A stretch of DNA of 64,000 nt from Ancylobacter sp. WKF20 (GTDB lineage Bacteria > Pseudomonadota > Alphaproteobacteria > Rhizobiales > Xanthobacteraceae), in assembly GCF_029760895.1 (NCBI RefSeq), contig NZ_CP121679.1:3578001-3642000 (forward strand), given 5' to 3'. Numbering within the stretch: the first letter of the stretch is position 1; each line of letters begins with the position of its first letter. Shown one piece after another: positions 1 through 10,993 of this stretch. Under the pieces are notes generated by a model. That model searched no databases, was not told where the DNA came from, and saw only the letters and a list, made by a program, of their open reading frames with translations. A program made the translations under genes and the position numbers.

Positions 1-1975
1 TGGCGAGCTGCGAGACGTGCACGAGGCCGTCCTTGGCGCCGAAGAAGTTCACGAAGGCGCCGAAATCGACCACCTTCACCACCGTGCCCTCGTAGATCTG
101 GCCGATCTCGGGCTCGGAGGCGATGGACTTGATCCAGTTCAGCGCGGCCTTGATCGACTCGCCCGAGGCGGAGGCAACCTTCACGGTGCCGTCGTCCTCG
201 ATGTTGATCTTGGCGCCGGTCTTCTCGACGATCTCGCGGATCACCTTGCCGCCCGAGCCGATCACTTCACGGATCTTGTCGACCGGGATCTGGATCACCT
301 CGATGCGCGGGGCATGCTCGCCGAGTTCGGCGCGGGCGCCGGTCAGCGCCTTGCTCATCTCGCCGAGGATGTGCGCGCGGCCATCCTTCGCCTGGCCGAG
401 GGCGACCTTCATGATCTCCTCGGTGATGCCGGCGATCTTGATGTCCATCTGAAGGGCGGTGACGCCCTTCTCGGTGCCGGCCACCTTGAAGTCCATGTCG
501 CCGAGATGATCCTCGTCGCCGAGGATGTCGGTCAGCACCGCGAAGCGCTCACCCTCGAGGATGAGGCCCATGGCGATGCCGGCCACCGGACGGCGCAGCG
601 GCACGCCGGCATCCATCAGCGCCAGCGAGGTGCCGCAGACGGTCGCCATTGAGGAGGAGCCGTTCGACTCCAGGATCTCGGACACCGCGCGCAGCGTGTA
701 GGGGAACTCATGCGCGGGCGGCAGGATCGGGCGGATGGCGCGCCAGGCGAGCTTGCCATGACCGATCTCGCGACGGCCGGGCGAACCCATGCGGCCGGTC
801 TCGCCGACCGAGAAGGGGGGGAAGTTGTAGTGCAGCAGGAAGCGCTCCTTGTAGGTGCCTTCCAGGCTGTCGATGTACTGCTCGTCTTCGCCGGTGCCGA
901 GCGTGGCGACGACCAGGGCCTGCGTCTCGCCGCGGGTGAACAGCGAGGAGCCATGGGCGCGCGGCAGCACGCCGACTTCGGAGACGATCGGGCGCACGGT
1001 CTTGGTGTCGCGGCCGTCGATGCGGATCCCCTCGTCGAGGATGGTCCAGCGGACGATCTTGGCCTCGAGCTCCTTGAGCACTTCGCCAAGGGTCTGGGCG
1101 TCCGGCACGTCCTTGCCCTCGGCGGCGAGCGCGGCGTAATGCGCCTTCGCCTTGGACTTGGCGGCGCCGACGGCTTCGTAGCGGTCCTGCTTGCGGGCGA
1201 TCTTGTAGGCGTCGCGCAGGTCCGCCTCGATCAGGCCGCGCAGCTCGGTCTCGAGCGCGGAATGGTCGGGAGCGCTGAACTCGCGCGGCTCCTTGGCGGC
1301 CTTCTCGGCGAGACGGATGATCGCGTCGATCACCGGCTGGAAGTGGCGGTGGCCGAACATGACCGCGCCGAGCATGACTTCCTCGGACAGCTCCTTGGCT
1401 TCCGATTCGACCATCAGCACGGCGTCGGCGGTGCCGGCGACCACGAGGTCGAGCGCCGATTCCTTGACCTCGTCGACGGTCGGGTTCAGCACATACTCAT
1501 TGTCGATGAAGCCGACACGGGCGCCGCCGATCGGGCCCATGAAGGGCACGCCCGACAGAGTGAGCGCGGCGGACGCGGCGACCATGGCGACCACGTCCGG
1601 GTCGTTTTCGAGATCGTGCGAGAGCACGGTCACGACGACCTGGGTGTCGTTCTTGTAGCCTTCGGCGAAGAGCGGGCGGATCGGGCGGTCGATGAGGCGG
1701 GAGACCAGCGTCTCCTTCTCGCTCGGACGGCCTTCACGCTTGAAATAGCCGCCGGGAATGCGGCCGGCCGCGTAGGCCTTTTCCTGGTAGTTCACGGTCA
1801 GCGGGAAGAAGTCCTGGCCGGGCTTCGGCGCCTTGGCCGAGACGGCGGTGGCGAGCACGGTGGTGTCGCCATAGGTCGCGAGCACGGCGCCATCGGCCTG
1901 GCGCGCCATGCGGCCGGTCTCGAGGACGAGCGTGCGCCCACCCCAGTCGAGTTCCTCGCGGTGAATATCGAACAT
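1..1975 (-). CDS. pnp: Polyribonucleotide nucleotidyltransferase (PNPase), 3' end cut by window
   Basis: PNPase is the 3'-to-5' phosphorolytic exoribonuclease of RNA turnover and the degradosome. About 658 codons are visible, running off the left edge inside the C-terminal S1 domain; the family is usually about 700-720 residues. The N-terminus reads [13 protein letters not shown]. Two RNase PH-like domains precede a KH domain with a GSGG loop near residue 571, and an S1 domain starts near 620. The second RNase PH domain carries the catalytic signature [12 protein letters not shown] near residue 485. It lies downstream of rpsO on the same strand, the classic rpsO-pnp order. The start at 1975 matches the family N-terminus. 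Identity is certain; only the C-terminus is missing. Confidence 0.97.
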   Translation of the reverse strand, partial: MFDIHREELDWGGRTLVLETGRMARQADGAVLATYGDTTVLATAVSAKAPKPGQDFFPLTVNYQEKAYAAGRIPGGYFKREGRPSEKETLVSRLIDRPIRPLFAEGYKNDTQVVVTVLSHDLENDPDVVAMVAASAALTLSGVPFMGPIGGARVGFIDNEYVLNPTVDEVKESALDLVVAGTADAVLMVESEAKELSEEVMLGAVMFGHRHFQPVIDAIIRLAEKAAKEPREFSAPDHSALETELRGLIEADLRDAYKIARKQDRYEAVGAAKSKAKAHYAALAAEGKDVPDAQTLGEVLKELEAKIVRWTILDEGIRIDGRDTKTVRPIVSEVGVLPRAHGSSLFTRGETQALVVATLGTGEDEQYIDSLEGTYKERFLLHYNFPPFSVGETGRMGSPGRREIGHGKLAWRAIRPILPPAHEFPYTLRAVSEILESNGSSSMATVCGTSLALMDAGVPLRRPVAGIAMGLILEGERFAVLTDILGDEDHLGDMDFKVAGTEKGVTALQMDIKIAGITEEIMKVALGQAKDGRAHILGEMSKALTGARAELGEHAPRIEVIQIPVDKIREVIGSGGKVIREIVEKTGAKINIEDDGTVKVASASGESIKAALNWIKSIASEPEIGQIYEGTVVKVVDFGAFVNFFGAKDGLVHVSQLA

Positions 1976-2173
1976 GTCTGTCTCTGGCTTTCCGAAACGG
2001 GGCCAGGGCAAGACGGCGAGAGGCTCGGTGCAGGACCCGGTTGGCGGACCTGCCTGCGAGCCCCCGGCGATCCTGCCATGGCGCGCCGCTTCTCGTCGGA
2101 CGCGGCGAGCCCCATGCCCGCCGCCTTTACGGTCGTCGGCGTGGCGGACCATCCGCGCGCGCCGTCTTCAAAG

Positions 2174-2215
2174 GCACGAGGCCCGCGCCGTTACAGCGCG
2201 AGCCTCGCGTCGTGC
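2174..2215 (-). terminator. Inverted repeat between rpsO and pnp
   Basis: GCACGAGGC (2174-2182) is matched by GCCTCG..CGTGC (2202-2215), with a bulge and an inner GCGC/GCGC stem. It sits directly after the rpsO stop. There is no strong U-run, so it may be a partial terminator or an RNase III-type processing stem such as the one known between rpsO and pnp in enterobacteria. The function is inferred from position. Confidence 0.4.
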
Positions 2216-2216
2216 A

Positions 2217-2486
2217 TCAGCGGCGAATGCCCAGCCGCTCGATCAGGGCCTTGTAGCGGCCTTCCTCGGTCTTCTTGAGATAGTCGAGGAGGCCACGGCG
2301 CTGGGACACCAGCTTCAGCAGGCCACGCCGGGAATGGTTGTCCTTGGCGTGGGTCTTGAAGTGGCCGGTGAGGTTGGCGATGCGCTCGGTGAGGATCGCG
2401 ACCTGCACTTCGGCGGAGCCGGTGTCGCCCGGCTTGGTGGCGTATTCGGTGATGAGCGCCTGCTTGCGCTCGGCAGTGATCGACAT
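2217..2486 (-). CDS. rpsO: 30S ribosomal protein S15
   Basis: An 89-residue protein, exactly the usual S15 length. It begins [16 protein letters not shown] and contains the conserved [17 protein letters not shown] and DNHSRRGLL segments that bind the 16S rRNA three-way junction. S15 is a primary binder in assembly of the 30S platform. It lies 241 bp upstream of pnp in the same direction, separated by a stem-loop, so the two are probably co-transcribed with processing. I see no strong consensus promoter in the 234-bp gap upstream. Confidence 0.98.
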   Translation of the reverse strand: MSITAERKQALITEYATKPGDTGSAEVQVAILTERIANLTGHFKTHAKDNHSRRGLLKLVSQRRGLLDYLKKTEEGRYKALIERLGIRR

Positions 2487-2720
2487 CGGGTGGTCCTTTC
2501 AGTGTCTAGAAGAAAGAGCGGGCGCGGCACGGGCCTCAAGGCCCTGTCCGGGGTCGCCTGCCGGGTCCGTCGTTCGGCCGGGCCGGGATGTCGTCCAGCG
2601 CGGTCAAAGCAAACGGGTCGCGCGGACGCCTGTCCGCAACGCGCCGGCACCATACACGAAATCGCGCCGTTGGCTAGCGGATGCCGGCGGGAGGCACGGG
2701 CCGGAAAGCGGCGCTGCCGC

Positions 2721-3014
2721 TCACAGATAGGGCTGTTCGACCAGCGCCGAGGTGGCATAGCGCTGGCGCAGCTCGGCCTGCTTGCCGCGGATCATGCCGG
2801 GGATGAGAAAGCCGTCGACGATCCACCAGATGAAGCCGACCACCAGGAAGTAGCTGAGGATCTGCAGCACCGCCGTGCCCGGCCGCCCGAGATAGAAGCG
2901 GTGCGCCGAGACGAAGCCGAGGAAGAACCACAGGAGATAGGCCGCGGTCGCCGACGGGCTCTCATTGGCGATGCGCGTTTCGATCAGAATCTTGTCCTGC
3001 GTCGTCAGTCCCAT
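2721..3014 (-). CDS. TM2 domain membrane protein
   Basis: A 97-residue protein with a TM2 domain: two transmembrane helices joined by a short turn, including the typical segment AYLLWFFLGFVSAHRFYLG followed by a second helix rich in W, I and F, then GKQAELRQRYA. The family's function is unknown. Start choice: ATG at 3014 (MGLTTQDK) has GAGG about 6 bases upstream, while an in-frame ATG at 3032 would add six residues (MTHEAT) but has no visible Shine-Dalgarno. It sits alone between truB and rpsO on the same strand. The family assignment is solid; no specific role can be given. Confidence 0.85.
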   Translation of the reverse strand: MGLTTQDKILIETRIANESPSATAAYLLWFFLGFVSAHRFYLGRPGTAVLQILSYFLVVGFIWWIVDGFLIPGMIRGKQAELRQRYATSALVEQPYL

Positions 3015-3151
3015 GGTCGCCTCATGTGTCATGGACGGTAGAGTGATCCGCCACGGGCGGGGCGTCAACGCGGGCCGTCCGTCGGGCCGCTCCAGATGCA
3101 GATCGGCCCGGCGCAGGGCCGGGCCGTGACGGGGCGTTGGTGCGCGCTGGC

Positions 3152-4207
3152 CTATTTGCCGGCGTGGAAGATGCGCTTGGGGTAGATCTCGCCCGCCTCG
3201 GCCTCGCCGAGCGCGATGAGGCGCCCGCCGGCGGTGATCGCCACCGGCCCTTCGAGGATCGGCGCGTCGCGTCCGCGCAGGATGATCGGCTGGCCATGGG
3301 CGAGCCGCGCCGCATCGGCGGGGGAGACCCGCAGGCTGGGAAGTGTGTCGAGCCCGACCGAGACCGGGCGCAGCACATGCAGCGGTGCGGCGTCGTCGCG
3401 CTCCTCGGACCAGGCGCGCAGCGTGGCGAGCGGCACCAGTTCTTCCTCGGCGAAGGTGCCGACGCGGGCGCGGCGCAGCGCCGAGATGTGGCCATGCGTG
3501 CCGAGGCGCCGGCCCATGTCGCGGGCGAGCGAGCGCACATAGGTGCCCTTGCCGCATTCGGTCTCGAACACCGCATGGTCGGCGTCGGGCATGTCGACCA
3601 GTTCCAGCGAATGCACCACAACGGTGCGGGCGGCGAGCTCGACCTGGATGCCGTCGCGGGCGAGATCATAGGCGCGCTCGCCATTGATCTTCAGCGCCGA
3701 GAAGGCGGGCGGCACCTGCTCGATCTGGCCGCGGAACTCGTCGAGGATACCGAGAATGGCGTCGCGGTCCGGGCGGATGGCGGAGTCGGCGACCGCCTTG
3801 CCCTCGCTGTCATCCGTGTCGGTCTCGACACCCCAGCGCACGGTGAAGCGGTAGACCTTGCGCCCGTCCATGACGAAGGGAACGGTCTTGGTCGCCTCGC
3901 CCAGCGCGATCGGCAGGCAGCCGGAGGCGAGCGGGTCGAGCGTGCCGGCATGGCCGGCCTTCTTGGCCTGGAACAGCCATTTGACCGCGCCGACCGCCTG
4001 GGTCGAGGTCATGCCGACCGGCTTGTCGAGCAGCACCCAGCCATCGACATCGCGCTTGGGCCGGCGCTTGCGCGGCGGCAGCTCGGCAGGGGCTTCGGTG
4101 GGGGGGGCAGCGACGGTCGCCGGAGCGGCGATCAGGGCCGCGTCCAGAACGGCTTCCTCGCCGAGAGCGTCGTCGCGGAGGGCCTTGGGGGCAAGCGGGG
4201 CGTTCAT
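3152..4207 (-). CDS. truB: tRNA pseudouridine(55) synthase
   Basis: A 351-residue TruB, which makes the near-universal pseudouridine 55 in the tRNA T loop. The catalytic aspartate is Asp91 in [13 protein letters not shown], and the motif [14 protein letters not shown] is at 57-70. The N-terminus has an Ala/Pro-rich extension of about 50 residues not needed for catalysis. Its ATG overlaps the rbfA stop as ATGA (4204-4207), so translation is coupled and it is the last gene of the rimP-nusA-ylxR-infB-rbfA-truB cluster. The family is certain. Confidence 0.97.
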   Translation of the reverse strand: MNAPLAPKALRDDALGEEAVLDAALIAAPATVAAPPTEAPAELPPRKRRPKRDVDGWVLLDKPVGMTSTQAVGAVKWLFQAKKAGHAGTLDPLASGCLPIALGEATKTVPFVMDGRKVYRFTVRWGVETDTDDSEGKAVADSAIRPDRDAILGILDEFRGQIEQVPPAFSALKINGERAYDLARDGIQVELAARTVVVHSLELVDMPDADHAVFETECGKGTYVRSLARDMGRRLGTHGHISALRRARVGTFAEEELVPLATLRAWSEERDDAAPLHVLRPVSVGLDTLPSLRVSPADAARLAHGQPIILRGRDAPILEGPVAITAGGRLIALGEAEAGEIYPKRIFHAGK

Positions 4208-4623
4208 TCGTCGGTCTCGCTGTCGGTCGTGTCGGTTTCGAGGTCGCGCTGCACCACGGGCGAGCGCAGCAGGGCGTCGATCCGCGAGCCCTCCTCGAAG
4301 GAGGTGTCGATGCGGAAACGCAGTTCCGGCACGAATTTGAGTTCGACGCGGCGGCCGATGGCCCCGCGCAGCGGCTTGGCGTTGGTCGCCAGCGCGTCGA
4401 TCGCCGCCTTGGTGTCCTTGCCGCCGAGCGGCATGACGAAGCAGGTGGCGATCTTCAGGTCCGGGCTCATCCGCACCTCGGGCACGGTGATCAGCACCTT
4501 GGTGAGCGCGGGATCGGGCAGGTCGCCGCGCGCGAGAATGTCCGAGAGGGCGTGGCGGACCAGTTCGCCCACGCGCAACTGGCGCTGGCTCGGGCCGGAG
4601 CCCGAGCTCGCTCTGTTCTTCAT
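4204..4623 (-). CDS. rbfA: 30S ribosome-binding factor A
   Basis: A 139-residue RbfA, a KH-fold cold-adaptation factor that matures the 16S rRNA 5' end in the 30S subunit. Recognisable segments are [18 protein letters not shown] at the N-terminus and [13 protein letters not shown] in the core. The C-terminus is an acidic, D/T/S/E-rich tail. The ATG at 4623 gives the family N-terminus [18 protein letters not shown]. It overlaps truB by four bases and lies 149 bp downstream of infB. Confidence 0.96.
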   Translation of the reverse strand: MKNRASSGSGPSQRQLRVGELVRHALSDILARGDLPDPALTKVLITVPEVRMSPDLKIATCFVMPLGGKDTKAAIDALATNAKPLRGAIGRRVELKFVPELRFRIDTSFEEGSRIDALLRSPVVQRDLETDTTDSETDE

Positions 4624-4772
4624 GATGCACAAACCTTCAGGGCTCCCGCCCGGCGCACCGGGCCGGCGGAGCCGGCTTCGACCGGAAGGCGCGGGTTTGG
4701 ACCGCACCTTCCCGTGGAGTGTCGCGTCCCCTCAGGAGACGCGCCGACGCCCCGCGAACGGGGCGCCATGGA

Positions 4773-7541
4773 TCACAGCGTGCGCTGCACGACCTCGACG
4801 CGGTAGCACTCGATGACGTCGCCGGCGCGCATGTCCTGGTAGTTCTCGAAGGACATGCCGCATTCCTGGCCGGACTGCACCGTGTTGACCGCATCCTTGA
4901 AGCGGTTCAGCGTCGCAAGCTTGCCCTCGTGGATCACGACGTTGTCGCGGATCAGGCGGACATGCTGGCCGCGCTCGACGATGCCGTCGGTGACGAGGCA
5001 GCCCGCCACCTTGCCGACCTTGGAGACGCCGAAGATCTCCTTGATCAGGGCGTTGCCGAGCATGGTCTCGCGGTTCACCGGGGCCAGCAGGCCACCCATC
5101 GCCGCCTTCACGTCATCCACCAGGTCGTAGATGATGTTGTACTGGCGGATCTCGATGCCGGCACGGTCCGCGGCGTCGCGGGCTTCCTTGTTGGCGCGCA
5201 CGTTGAACGCGATGATCGCCGCGCCGGCCGTCTCGGCCAGCGTCACGTCGCTCTCGTTCACGCCGCCCGCGCCGGAGTGGATGATGCGGGCCTGCACCTC
5301 GTCGGTGCCGAGCTTCTCCAGCGAGGAGATGATCGCTTCCACCGAACCGGACACGTCGCCCTTGATGATGAGCGGGAATTCCTTCCGGCCGGTCGTCTTG
5401 GCCTGGCTCATCATCTGCTCCAGCGAGCCGCGGACGGTGGCGGAACGGGCCGCCGCCTTCTCGCGCTTCTGGCGCTGGCGATAGTCGGTGATCTCACGGG
5501 CGCGGGCTTCGCTCTCCACCACCGCGAGACGGTCGCCCGCCTCCGGCGTGCCGTTGAAGCCGAGCACCTCGACCGGGAAGGACGGGCCGGCACCGGCGAC
5601 ATTGGCGCCCTTGTCGTCGATCAGCGCGCGGACGCGGCCGAACTCGGCCCCGGCCACGACGATGTCGCCGACGCGCAGCGTGCCGCGCTGGACCAGCACG
5701 GTGGCAACCGGGCCGCGACCACGGTCGAGCTTGGCCTCGATGACGGTGCCTTCCGCGACGCGGTTCGGGTTCGCCTTGAGGTCGAGCACTTCCGCCTGCA
5801 GGCTGATCGCCTCCAGCAGCTTGTCGAGATTGGTCTGGGCCTTGGCCGAGACCTCGACTTCCAGCGTGTCGCCGCCGAGGCTTTCCACCTGAACCTCGTA
5901 CTGCAGCAGTTCGCTGCGCACGCGCTCGGGCTTGGCGTCCGGCTTGTCGATCTTGTTGATCGCCACGATCAGCGGCACCTTGGCGGCGCGCGCGTGATTG
6001 ATGGCCTCGACCGTCTGCGGCATGACGCCGTCATCGGCCGCGACCACCAGCACCACGATGTCCGTCACCTTCGCGCCACGGGCACGCATCGCCGTGAAGG
6101 CGGCGTGGCCGGGGGTGTCGATGAAGGTCACCTTGCCGCCGAGCGGGGAGGTCACCTGATAGGCGCCGATATGCTGGGTGATGCCGCCGGCTTCGCCGGA
6201 GACGACATTGGCCTTGCGGATGGCGTCGAGCAGCGAGGTCTTGCCGTGGTCGACATGGCCCATGATGGTCACGACCGGCGGACGCGACACCAGCTCGTCG
6301 TCGGTGTCGGCCGTATCGAACAGGCCTTCCTCGACGTCGGATTCGGCGACGCGGCGCACGCTGTGGCCGAGTTCCTCGGCGATGAGCTGGGCCGTGTCGG
6401 CGTCGATCACGTCGGTGATCTTCACCATCTGGCCCTGCTTCATCAGCAGGCGGATGACGTCGACCGCGCGCTCGGCCATGCGGTTGGCGAGCTCCTGGAT
6501 GGAGATCGTCTCCGGGACCGTCACTTCACGCGCGATCTTCTCCTTCGCCTCGACATGGCGATGACCGCTCATGCGCTGGGTGCGGCGGCGGAAGGAGGCG
6601 ACCGAACGCTGGCGCTCGTCCTCGGAGGACTGGGCGGTGACGACGGTCAGGCGGCCACGGCTCTTCTCGGGGCCGGCCGGACGGGTCGGCTTGGGCGGGG
6701 TGACCGGACGCGCGGGAGCGCCACCGGGGCCACGACGGACCGGACGGCGATCGTCCTCCTCGGAATCCATCGCGTTCGGGCTGCGCGGGGTCGCCACGCG
6801 CGGCGCGCCGGGAGCGGCGGCCGTGGAGGGGGCGGGCGCGGCCGGCTGGGCGGCGCGCGGCGCTGCCGGGGCGGAGGGCGCGGCGGCCGGCTGGTTCTCG
6901 CCGAAACGCTTGCGGGCCTCTTCCTCGGACTTGCGCTTGGCTTCGTCGTCGGCGGCGCGGCGGGCCTCTTCCTCACGCTTGCGCGCTTCGGCGGCCTCAC
7001 GCTCGATCTTCTCGCGCGCCTCGCGCTCGGCGCGGCGGCGGGCTTCTTCCTCGGCGCGCTTGCGTTCCTCGACCTCGCGGACGCGGGCGTCCTGCAGGGC
7101 CGCGGTGCGGGCGCGGGCCTCTTCCTCGGTCAGCGAACGCAGCACGACACCGCCCGGGCGCGGGCCCTGCGGGGCCGGACGCGGCGCCGAGAGGTTGGCG
7201 TTCGGCGAGGGCTGGGTGCTGCGCAGCGGCGGGCGCGCGGCCTGCGCCGCCGGAGCGGGGCGGGCCGGCGACGCGGCGGGAGCCGGAGCGGGACGGGACG
7301 GCTGGGCCGACGCCGGGGCCGGAGAAGGGGCAGCCGCGACCGGCGCCTCGGGCTTGTCGCCCGGGCCAAGTACACGACGCTTCACCTTCTCGACCACGAC
7401 GGACTTGGACCGTCCATGGCTGAAGCTCTGGCGGACGACGCCCTGCTCGACAGGTCGCTTGAGCGTGAGGGTCTTGCCCCCCTGGCCAGCACCCTGGCCA
7501 ACGCCCACCGTCTTCTCGCCCGGGTTCTTCGTATCGGTCAT
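4773..7541 (-). CDS. infB: Translation initiation factor IF-2
   Basis: A 922-residue IF-2, the GTPase that brings fMet-tRNA to the 30S subunit and drives subunit joining. The first ~400 residues are a low-complexity Ala/Pro/Arg region followed by a long charged, probably coiled-coil stretch rich in E, R, A and K. The GTPase domain has GHVDHGKTS (about 426-434), DTPGH (about 472-476) and NKID (about 527-530), followed by domains II-IV to the C-terminal EVVQRTL. The start is the ATG at 7541 ([10 protein letters not shown]). It lies 66 bp downstream of ylxR. Confidence 0.98.
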   Translation of the reverse strand: MTDTKNPGEKTVGVGQGAGQGGKTLTLKRPVEQGVVRQSFSHGRSKSVVVEKVKRRVLGPGDKPEAPVAAAPSPAPASAQPSRPAPAPAASPARPAPAAQAARPPLRSTQPSPNANLSAPRPAPQGPRPGGVVLRSLTEEEARARTAALQDARVREVEERKRAEEEARRRAEREAREKIEREAAEARKREEEARRAADDEAKRKSEEEARKRFGENQPAAAPSAPAAPRAAQPAAPAPSTAAAPGAPRVATPRSPNAMDSEEDDRRPVRRGPGGAPARPVTPPKPTRPAGPEKSRGRLTVVTAQSSEDERQRSVASFRRRTQRMSGHRHVEAKEKIAREVTVPETISIQELANRMAERAVDVIRLLMKQGQMVKITDVIDADTAQLIAEELGHSVRRVAESDVEEGLFDTADTDDELVSRPPVVTIMGHVDHGKTSLLDAIRKANVVSGEAGGITQHIGAYQVTSPLGGKVTFIDTPGHAAFTAMRARGAKVTDIVVLVVAADDGVMPQTVEAINHARAAKVPLIVAINKIDKPDAKPERVRSELLQYEVQVESLGGDTLEVEVSAKAQTNLDKLLEAISLQAEVLDLKANPNRVAEGTVIEAKLDRGRGPVATVLVQRGTLRVGDIVVAGAEFGRVRALIDDKGANVAGAGPSFPVEVLGFNGTPEAGDRLAVVESEARAREITDYRQRQKREKAAARSATVRGSLEQMMSQAKTTGRKEFPLIIKGDVSGSVEAIISSLEKLGTDEVQARIIHSGAGGVNESDVTLAETAGAAIIAFNVRANKEARDAADRAGIEIRQYNIIYDLVDDVKAAMGGLLAPVNRETMLGNALIKEIFGVSKVGKVAGCLVTDGIVERGQHVRLIRDNVVIHEGKLATLNRFKDAVNTVQSGQECGMSFENYQDMRAGDVIECYRVEVVQRTL

Positions 7542-7607
7542 TCGGTATCCGTTCCTGTGCACTCCCGCCCCGTGCGTGAATGCGTCACTTATCGTTCGGC
7601 GACTGGC

Positions 7608-8372
7608 TTAGTCGGCGCGCCAGTCTTCGAGCCTTTTTACACGCGCGAGGAAGCCCGCGCTCGTCGGATGCGCAAGCAGCGCAGCATGTACCACATTTGC
7701 CCGCCCGAGTGCCAAGTCCAATTGCGCGCCCGGAAAGGCCATGACGCGGGCGATTTCCCGTCCCGCGGCCTCGCCGATCCGGCGGGCCAGTGCATCGAGT
7801 TTCGCCATCCCGTCCTCGGCCGCGTCCGCCGCGTGCATCAGCCCCGCGACGGGCACCTGCTTCATGCCCGGCCGCGGCGCCGCAGCCTGCAGCGCCTCGA
7901 CCACCTTGGCATTGCCCGTCACCACCCGCCCGGCCTTGTTGGCGAGAGCGAGGGCGGCGAGCGCGTCCTTTTCGAGCAGCGCCCCCACCAGATCGGGGAG
8001 GCTCTCCTCGGCACGGCCACGGCCACGAAAGGCGCGGCCGAAAGCCTTCTTCTTCATCGCCTGGCGCAGCGCCGCGCGATTGGCGGCGACCCAGGCGCCG
8101 CGACCCGGCAGGCGGGCCGCGAGATCGGGAACCACCACGCCGTCGGGACCGACGACGAAGCGGATCATCCGGTCGACCGGCATCACCTCGCGGGTGGCGA
8201 GGCACTGCCTTGTGGTCTCCCGACGCGCGGCCGCGGGGCCGGCATCGGTTTCCGGCAGCTCCGGTTCCGCCACCTCGGTGCCGGCCGCAGCCGCATCGGC
8301 GGTGGGCACGTTAATCTCGGGCACGTTCGTCTCGGGCACGTCCGTGCCGGGCACCGTGTTCTCGTCAGGCAT
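7608..8372 (-). CDS. YlxR (DUF448) family RNA-binding protein with L7Ae-like C-terminus
   Basis: A 254-residue protein in the usual position between nusA and infB. Residues ~50-130 form the YlxR/DUF448 domain (RQCLATREVMPVDRMIRFVV, then LPGRGAWV), a predicted nucleic-acid-binding fold. Residues ~135-225 resemble the L7Ae/L30e-like domain often fused to it in alphaproteobacteria (ALANKAGRVVTGNAKVVEAL). The first 45 residues are acidic and contain degenerate VPE repeats (NVPETNVPEINVP). GGAGG precedes the ATG at 8372. The function is probably ribosome or RNA related. Confidence 0.9.
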   Translation of the reverse strand: MPDENTVPGTDVPETNVPEINVPTADAAAAGTEVAEPELPETDAGPAAARRETTRQCLATREVMPVDRMIRFVVGPDGVVVPDLAARLPGRGAWVAANRAALRQAMKKKAFGRAFRGRGRAEESLPDLVGALLEKDALAALALANKAGRVVTGNAKVVEALQAAAPRPGMKQVPVAGLMHAADAAEDGMAKLDALARRIGEAAGREIARVMAFPGAQLDLALGRANVVHAALLAHPTSAGFLARVKRLEDWRAD

Positions 8373-8414
8373 TCCCGCCTCCGTCCCCGGCGCCCAAGAC
8401 GCGGCCAGAGCCGA

Positions 8415-10034
8415 TCAGGCCCGGGCCTCGTCCTCGGCTTCCGCCTCGCCGTCCGCCGCGTCCTCACCGGCCACGGCCAGCTCCGACTCGTCGATCCAGC
8501 CGGCCTTGACGCGGGCCTGCATCACCATCGCCTCGGCCTCCTCGCGGGAGATCTCGAAGCCTTCCAGCGCGCCCGGCGTGCGGACGGTTTCGCCGTCCTT
8601 GCGCTCGGTCCAGCCGACGAGGTCGTCGGTGGCGCAGCCGGCAAGGTCCTCGACCGACTTGATGTCGTTCTCGCCGAACGCCACCAGCATGGCCGAAGTC
8701 ACGCCCGGCACCTCGCGCAGGTCGTCGGCGACGCCCAGCTCGCGGCGGCGCGCGTCGAGATCGGCCTCGACCTGCGCCAGATAGTTCTGGGCGCGGCTCT
8801 GCAGTTCCTGCGCCGTGTCCTCGTCGAAGCCCTCAATGCCGGCGAGCTCGTTGAGCGGCACATAGGCCAGCTCTTCCAGCGTCGCGAAGCCCTCGGAGGC
8901 CAGAAGCTGGCCCATCATCTCGTCGAGATCGAGCGCCTCGGCGAAGATCTTCGAGCGCTCGGCGAATTCCTTCTGGCGCCGCTCGCTCTCTTCCGCCTCG
9001 GTCATGATGTCGATGTCCCAGCCGGTGAGCTGGGAAGCGAGGCGGACATTCTGGCCGCGACGGCCGATCGCCAGGCTTAGTTGGGCATCGGGCACCACGA
9101 CTTCAATACGCTCGCTATCCTCGTCGAGCACCACCTTGACCACTTCGGCCGGGGCGAGCGCGTTGACGATGAAGGTCGCGACGTCCGGCGACCACGGGAT
9201 GATGTCGATCTTCTCGCCCTGCAGCTCGTTCACCACGGCCTGCACGCGCGAGCCGCGCATGCCGACGCAGGCGCCGACCGGGTCCACCGAGGAATCGCGC
9301 GAGGTGACGGCGATCTTGGCGCGCGAGCCGGGGTCGCGGGCGACCGCCTTGATCTCGACGATGCCGTCATAGATTTCCGGCACTTCCTGCGCGAACAGCT
9401 TCGCCATGAACTGCGGATGGGTGCGCGACAGGAAGATCTGCGGGCCGCGCGGTTCGCGCCGCACGTCATAGACATAGGCGCGGATGCGGTCGCTGACCTT
9501 GAAGACTTCGCGCGGCAGCAGCTCGTCGCGGCGCAGCGAGGCTTCGCCCTTGCCGAGATCGACGACCACGTTGCCATATTCGACGCGCTTGACCGCGCCG
9601 TTGACGATCTCGCCGATGCGATCCTTGAACTCGTCATACTGCCGGTCGCGCTCGGCCTCGCGCACCTTCTGCACGATGACCTGCTTGGCGCTCTGCGCGG
9701 CGATACGGCCGAAATCGAAGGGCGGCAGCGTGTCGGCGATGGAATCGCCGACCTGCGCGGCCGGATTCAGCCGGTTGGCGCTGGCGAGGTCAATCTCGAT
9801 GGCGGGGTTGTCGACCTGATCGACCACGAGAAGATGGCGCGCCAGGCGCAGCTCGCCGGTGCGCGGGTTGATCTCGGCGTGGATGTCGGTCTCCGCGCCG
9901 TAGCGCGAGCGGGCCGCCTTGGCGATCGCATCTTCCATGGCGGCGATGACGATGCCCCGGTCGATCGATTTCTCGCGCGCGACCGCATCGGCGATCTGCA
10001 GGAGTTCGAGCCGGTTTGCGCTGACCACTGCCAT
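8415..10034 (-). CDS. nusA: Transcription termination/antitermination protein NusA
   Basis: A 539-residue NusA, which binds RNA polymerase and nascent RNA to modulate pausing, intrinsic termination and antitermination. The order is the RNAP-binding N-domain (starting [23 protein letters not shown]), S1 domain, and paired KH domains containing CVGMRGSRVQAVVNELQGEKID and LAIGRRGQNVRLASQLTGW. The C-terminus holds helix-hairpin-helix repeats and an acidic tail. Its ATG shares one base with the rimP stop (TGATG at 10032-10036), implying translational coupling. In E. coli NusA represses its own operon through leader termination, which fits the hairpin before rimP. Confidence 0.97.
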   Translation of the reverse strand: MAVVSANRLELLQIADAVAREKSIDRGIVIAAMEDAIAKAARSRYGAETDIHAEINPRTGELRLARHLLVVDQVDNPAIEIDLASANRLNPAAQVGDSIADTLPPFDFGRIAAQSAKQVIVQKVREAERDRQYDEFKDRIGEIVNGAVKRVEYGNVVVDLGKGEASLRRDELLPREVFKVSDRIRAYVYDVRREPRGPQIFLSRTHPQFMAKLFAQEVPEIYDGIVEIKAVARDPGSRAKIAVTSRDSSVDPVGACVGMRGSRVQAVVNELQGEKIDIIPWSPDVATFIVNALAPAEVVKVVLDEDSERIEVVVPDAQLSLAIGRRGQNVRLASQLTGWDIDIMTEAEESERRQKEFAERSKIFAEALDLDEMMGQLLASEGFATLEELAYVPLNELAGIEGFDEDTAQELQSRAQNYLAQVEADLDARRRELGVADDLREVPGVTSAMLVAFGENDIKSVEDLAGCATDDLVGWTERKDGETVRTPGALEGFEISREEAEAMVMQARVKAGWIDESELAVAGEDAADGEAEAEDEARA

Positions 10035-10885
10035 CAGTGGATCTCCTTCGCGAAAGATTTGCGTTTGGCGTTGGATTTCTTGCCGGGCTTGGCGGCGCCC
10101 TTCGGCTTGAAGGCGGGCTTCGCCTTCACCTTGCCGCGCACCGGCATCTTCTTCGGCGGGATGGCGCGCGTGGGGGAAGCCTCACCCGCCTCCTCGCTCG
10201 CGTCCTCGTCACCGTCGGTCTCGTCCTCGAGCGCGTCGCCGAGATCGGCCGTGTCGATGTCGTCCTCGTCGATGCCCGCGCCCTCGCGCAGCGCCTTGTC
10301 GCGCCGCAGCGCCTCGCGGATCAGCGCCTCGGTCATGACGAGGCGCGCCTCGCCAATGTCGGCGATCGGCAGGGCGAACAGGTCCGGCGTGCCGGCCGGG
10401 GCGTCGGGCAGGCGCACCAGCGCCTCGCCGTTCTGCGCGCCGGTCAGCATGCCGCGAAAGCGCTTGCGGCCCTCCAGCGGCACGGCCATCTCGACCTTCA
10501 CCTCATGGCCGGCCCAGCGCTCGAAATCGCTGAGGCGCACCAGCGGGCGGTCGATGCCGGGCGAGGACATTTCCAGCGTGTAGGCGCCGGAGATCGGATC
10601 CTCGACATCGAGCACCGGCGAGATGGCGCGGCTCGCCGCCTCGCATTCCTCGATACCGAAACTGCCATCGGGCCGCTCGGCCATGATCTGCAGCGTTATG
10701 CCCTCGCGGCCCGACAGCCGGACCCGCACAAGGCGGAAGCCGAGGCCCTGGAGCACCGGGCCGACAATGCCGGCGACCCGCGCGGCCGGACCGGTCTCGG
10801 TCACGAGCCGCGGCTCGTCGAGGCGCGATTCCGGCGTGGTGGCCGCTTCGTTTGCCTGCTCGGCAGTGATGTTCTGTTCGCTCAT
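10034..10885 (-). CDS. rimP: Ribosome maturation factor RimP, long form
   Basis: A 283-residue RimP; most family members are 150-200 residues. The conserved core is [39 protein letters not shown] and [18 protein letters not shown]. The extra length is a C-terminal tail that is first acidic (D/E-rich, about 205-245) and then strongly basic and Lys/Pro-rich to the end ([20 protein letters not shown]), a composition suited to RNA binding. RimP matures the 30S subunit. It is the first gene of the operon and overlaps nusA by one base. GGACGG precedes the ATG. Confidence 0.95.
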   Translation of the reverse strand: MSEQNITAEQANEAATTPESRLDEPRLVTETGPAARVAGIVGPVLQGLGFRLVRVRLSGREGITLQIMAERPDGSFGIEECEAASRAISPVLDVEDPISGAYTLEMSSPGIDRPLVRLSDFERWAGHEVKVEMAVPLEGRKRFRGMLTGAQNGEALVRLPDAPAGTPDLFALPIADIGEARLVMTEALIREALRRDKALREGAGIDEDDIDTADLGDALEDETDGDEDASEEAGEASPTRAIPPKKMPVRGKVKAKPAFKPKGAAKPGKKSNAKRKSFAKEIH

Positions 10886-10918
10886 CCGTCCCGTCCGAAC
10901 CCATCAGGTCCGCAATGC

Positions 10919-10952
10919 AAAAAGAGCGGGTTCCGGCGGCGGAACCCACTCT
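10919..10952 (-). terminator. Attenuator-like intrinsic terminator in rimP-nusA-infB leader
   Basis: On the minus strand this is a perfect 8-bp stem (GGGTTCCG/CGGAACCC, 10928-10947) with a four-base loop, extended through one C-A mismatch by four more pairs. A run of five T follows at 10923-10919. It lies 34-67 bases before the rimP ATG, between the candidate promoter and the first gene, so it can only act as an attenuator for this operon. Regulation by NusA is an inference from the E. coli operon. Confidence 0.7.
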
Positions 10953-10993
10953 CAACCGACCAGAAGTCGTTGTGAGATATTTGGATTGGCGGT

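Noticed and set aside
2487..2720. Possible rpsO promoter around the CATACACG stretch.
   Set aside because: A TATGGT-like -10 is present on the minus strand, but no acceptable -35 at the right spacing.
4719..9080. A 1453-codon open frame on the plus strand.
   Set aside because: It is the antisense shadow of infB, ylxR and nusA; high GC keeps the opposite frame open and the translation is low-complexity H/D/L/R without domains.
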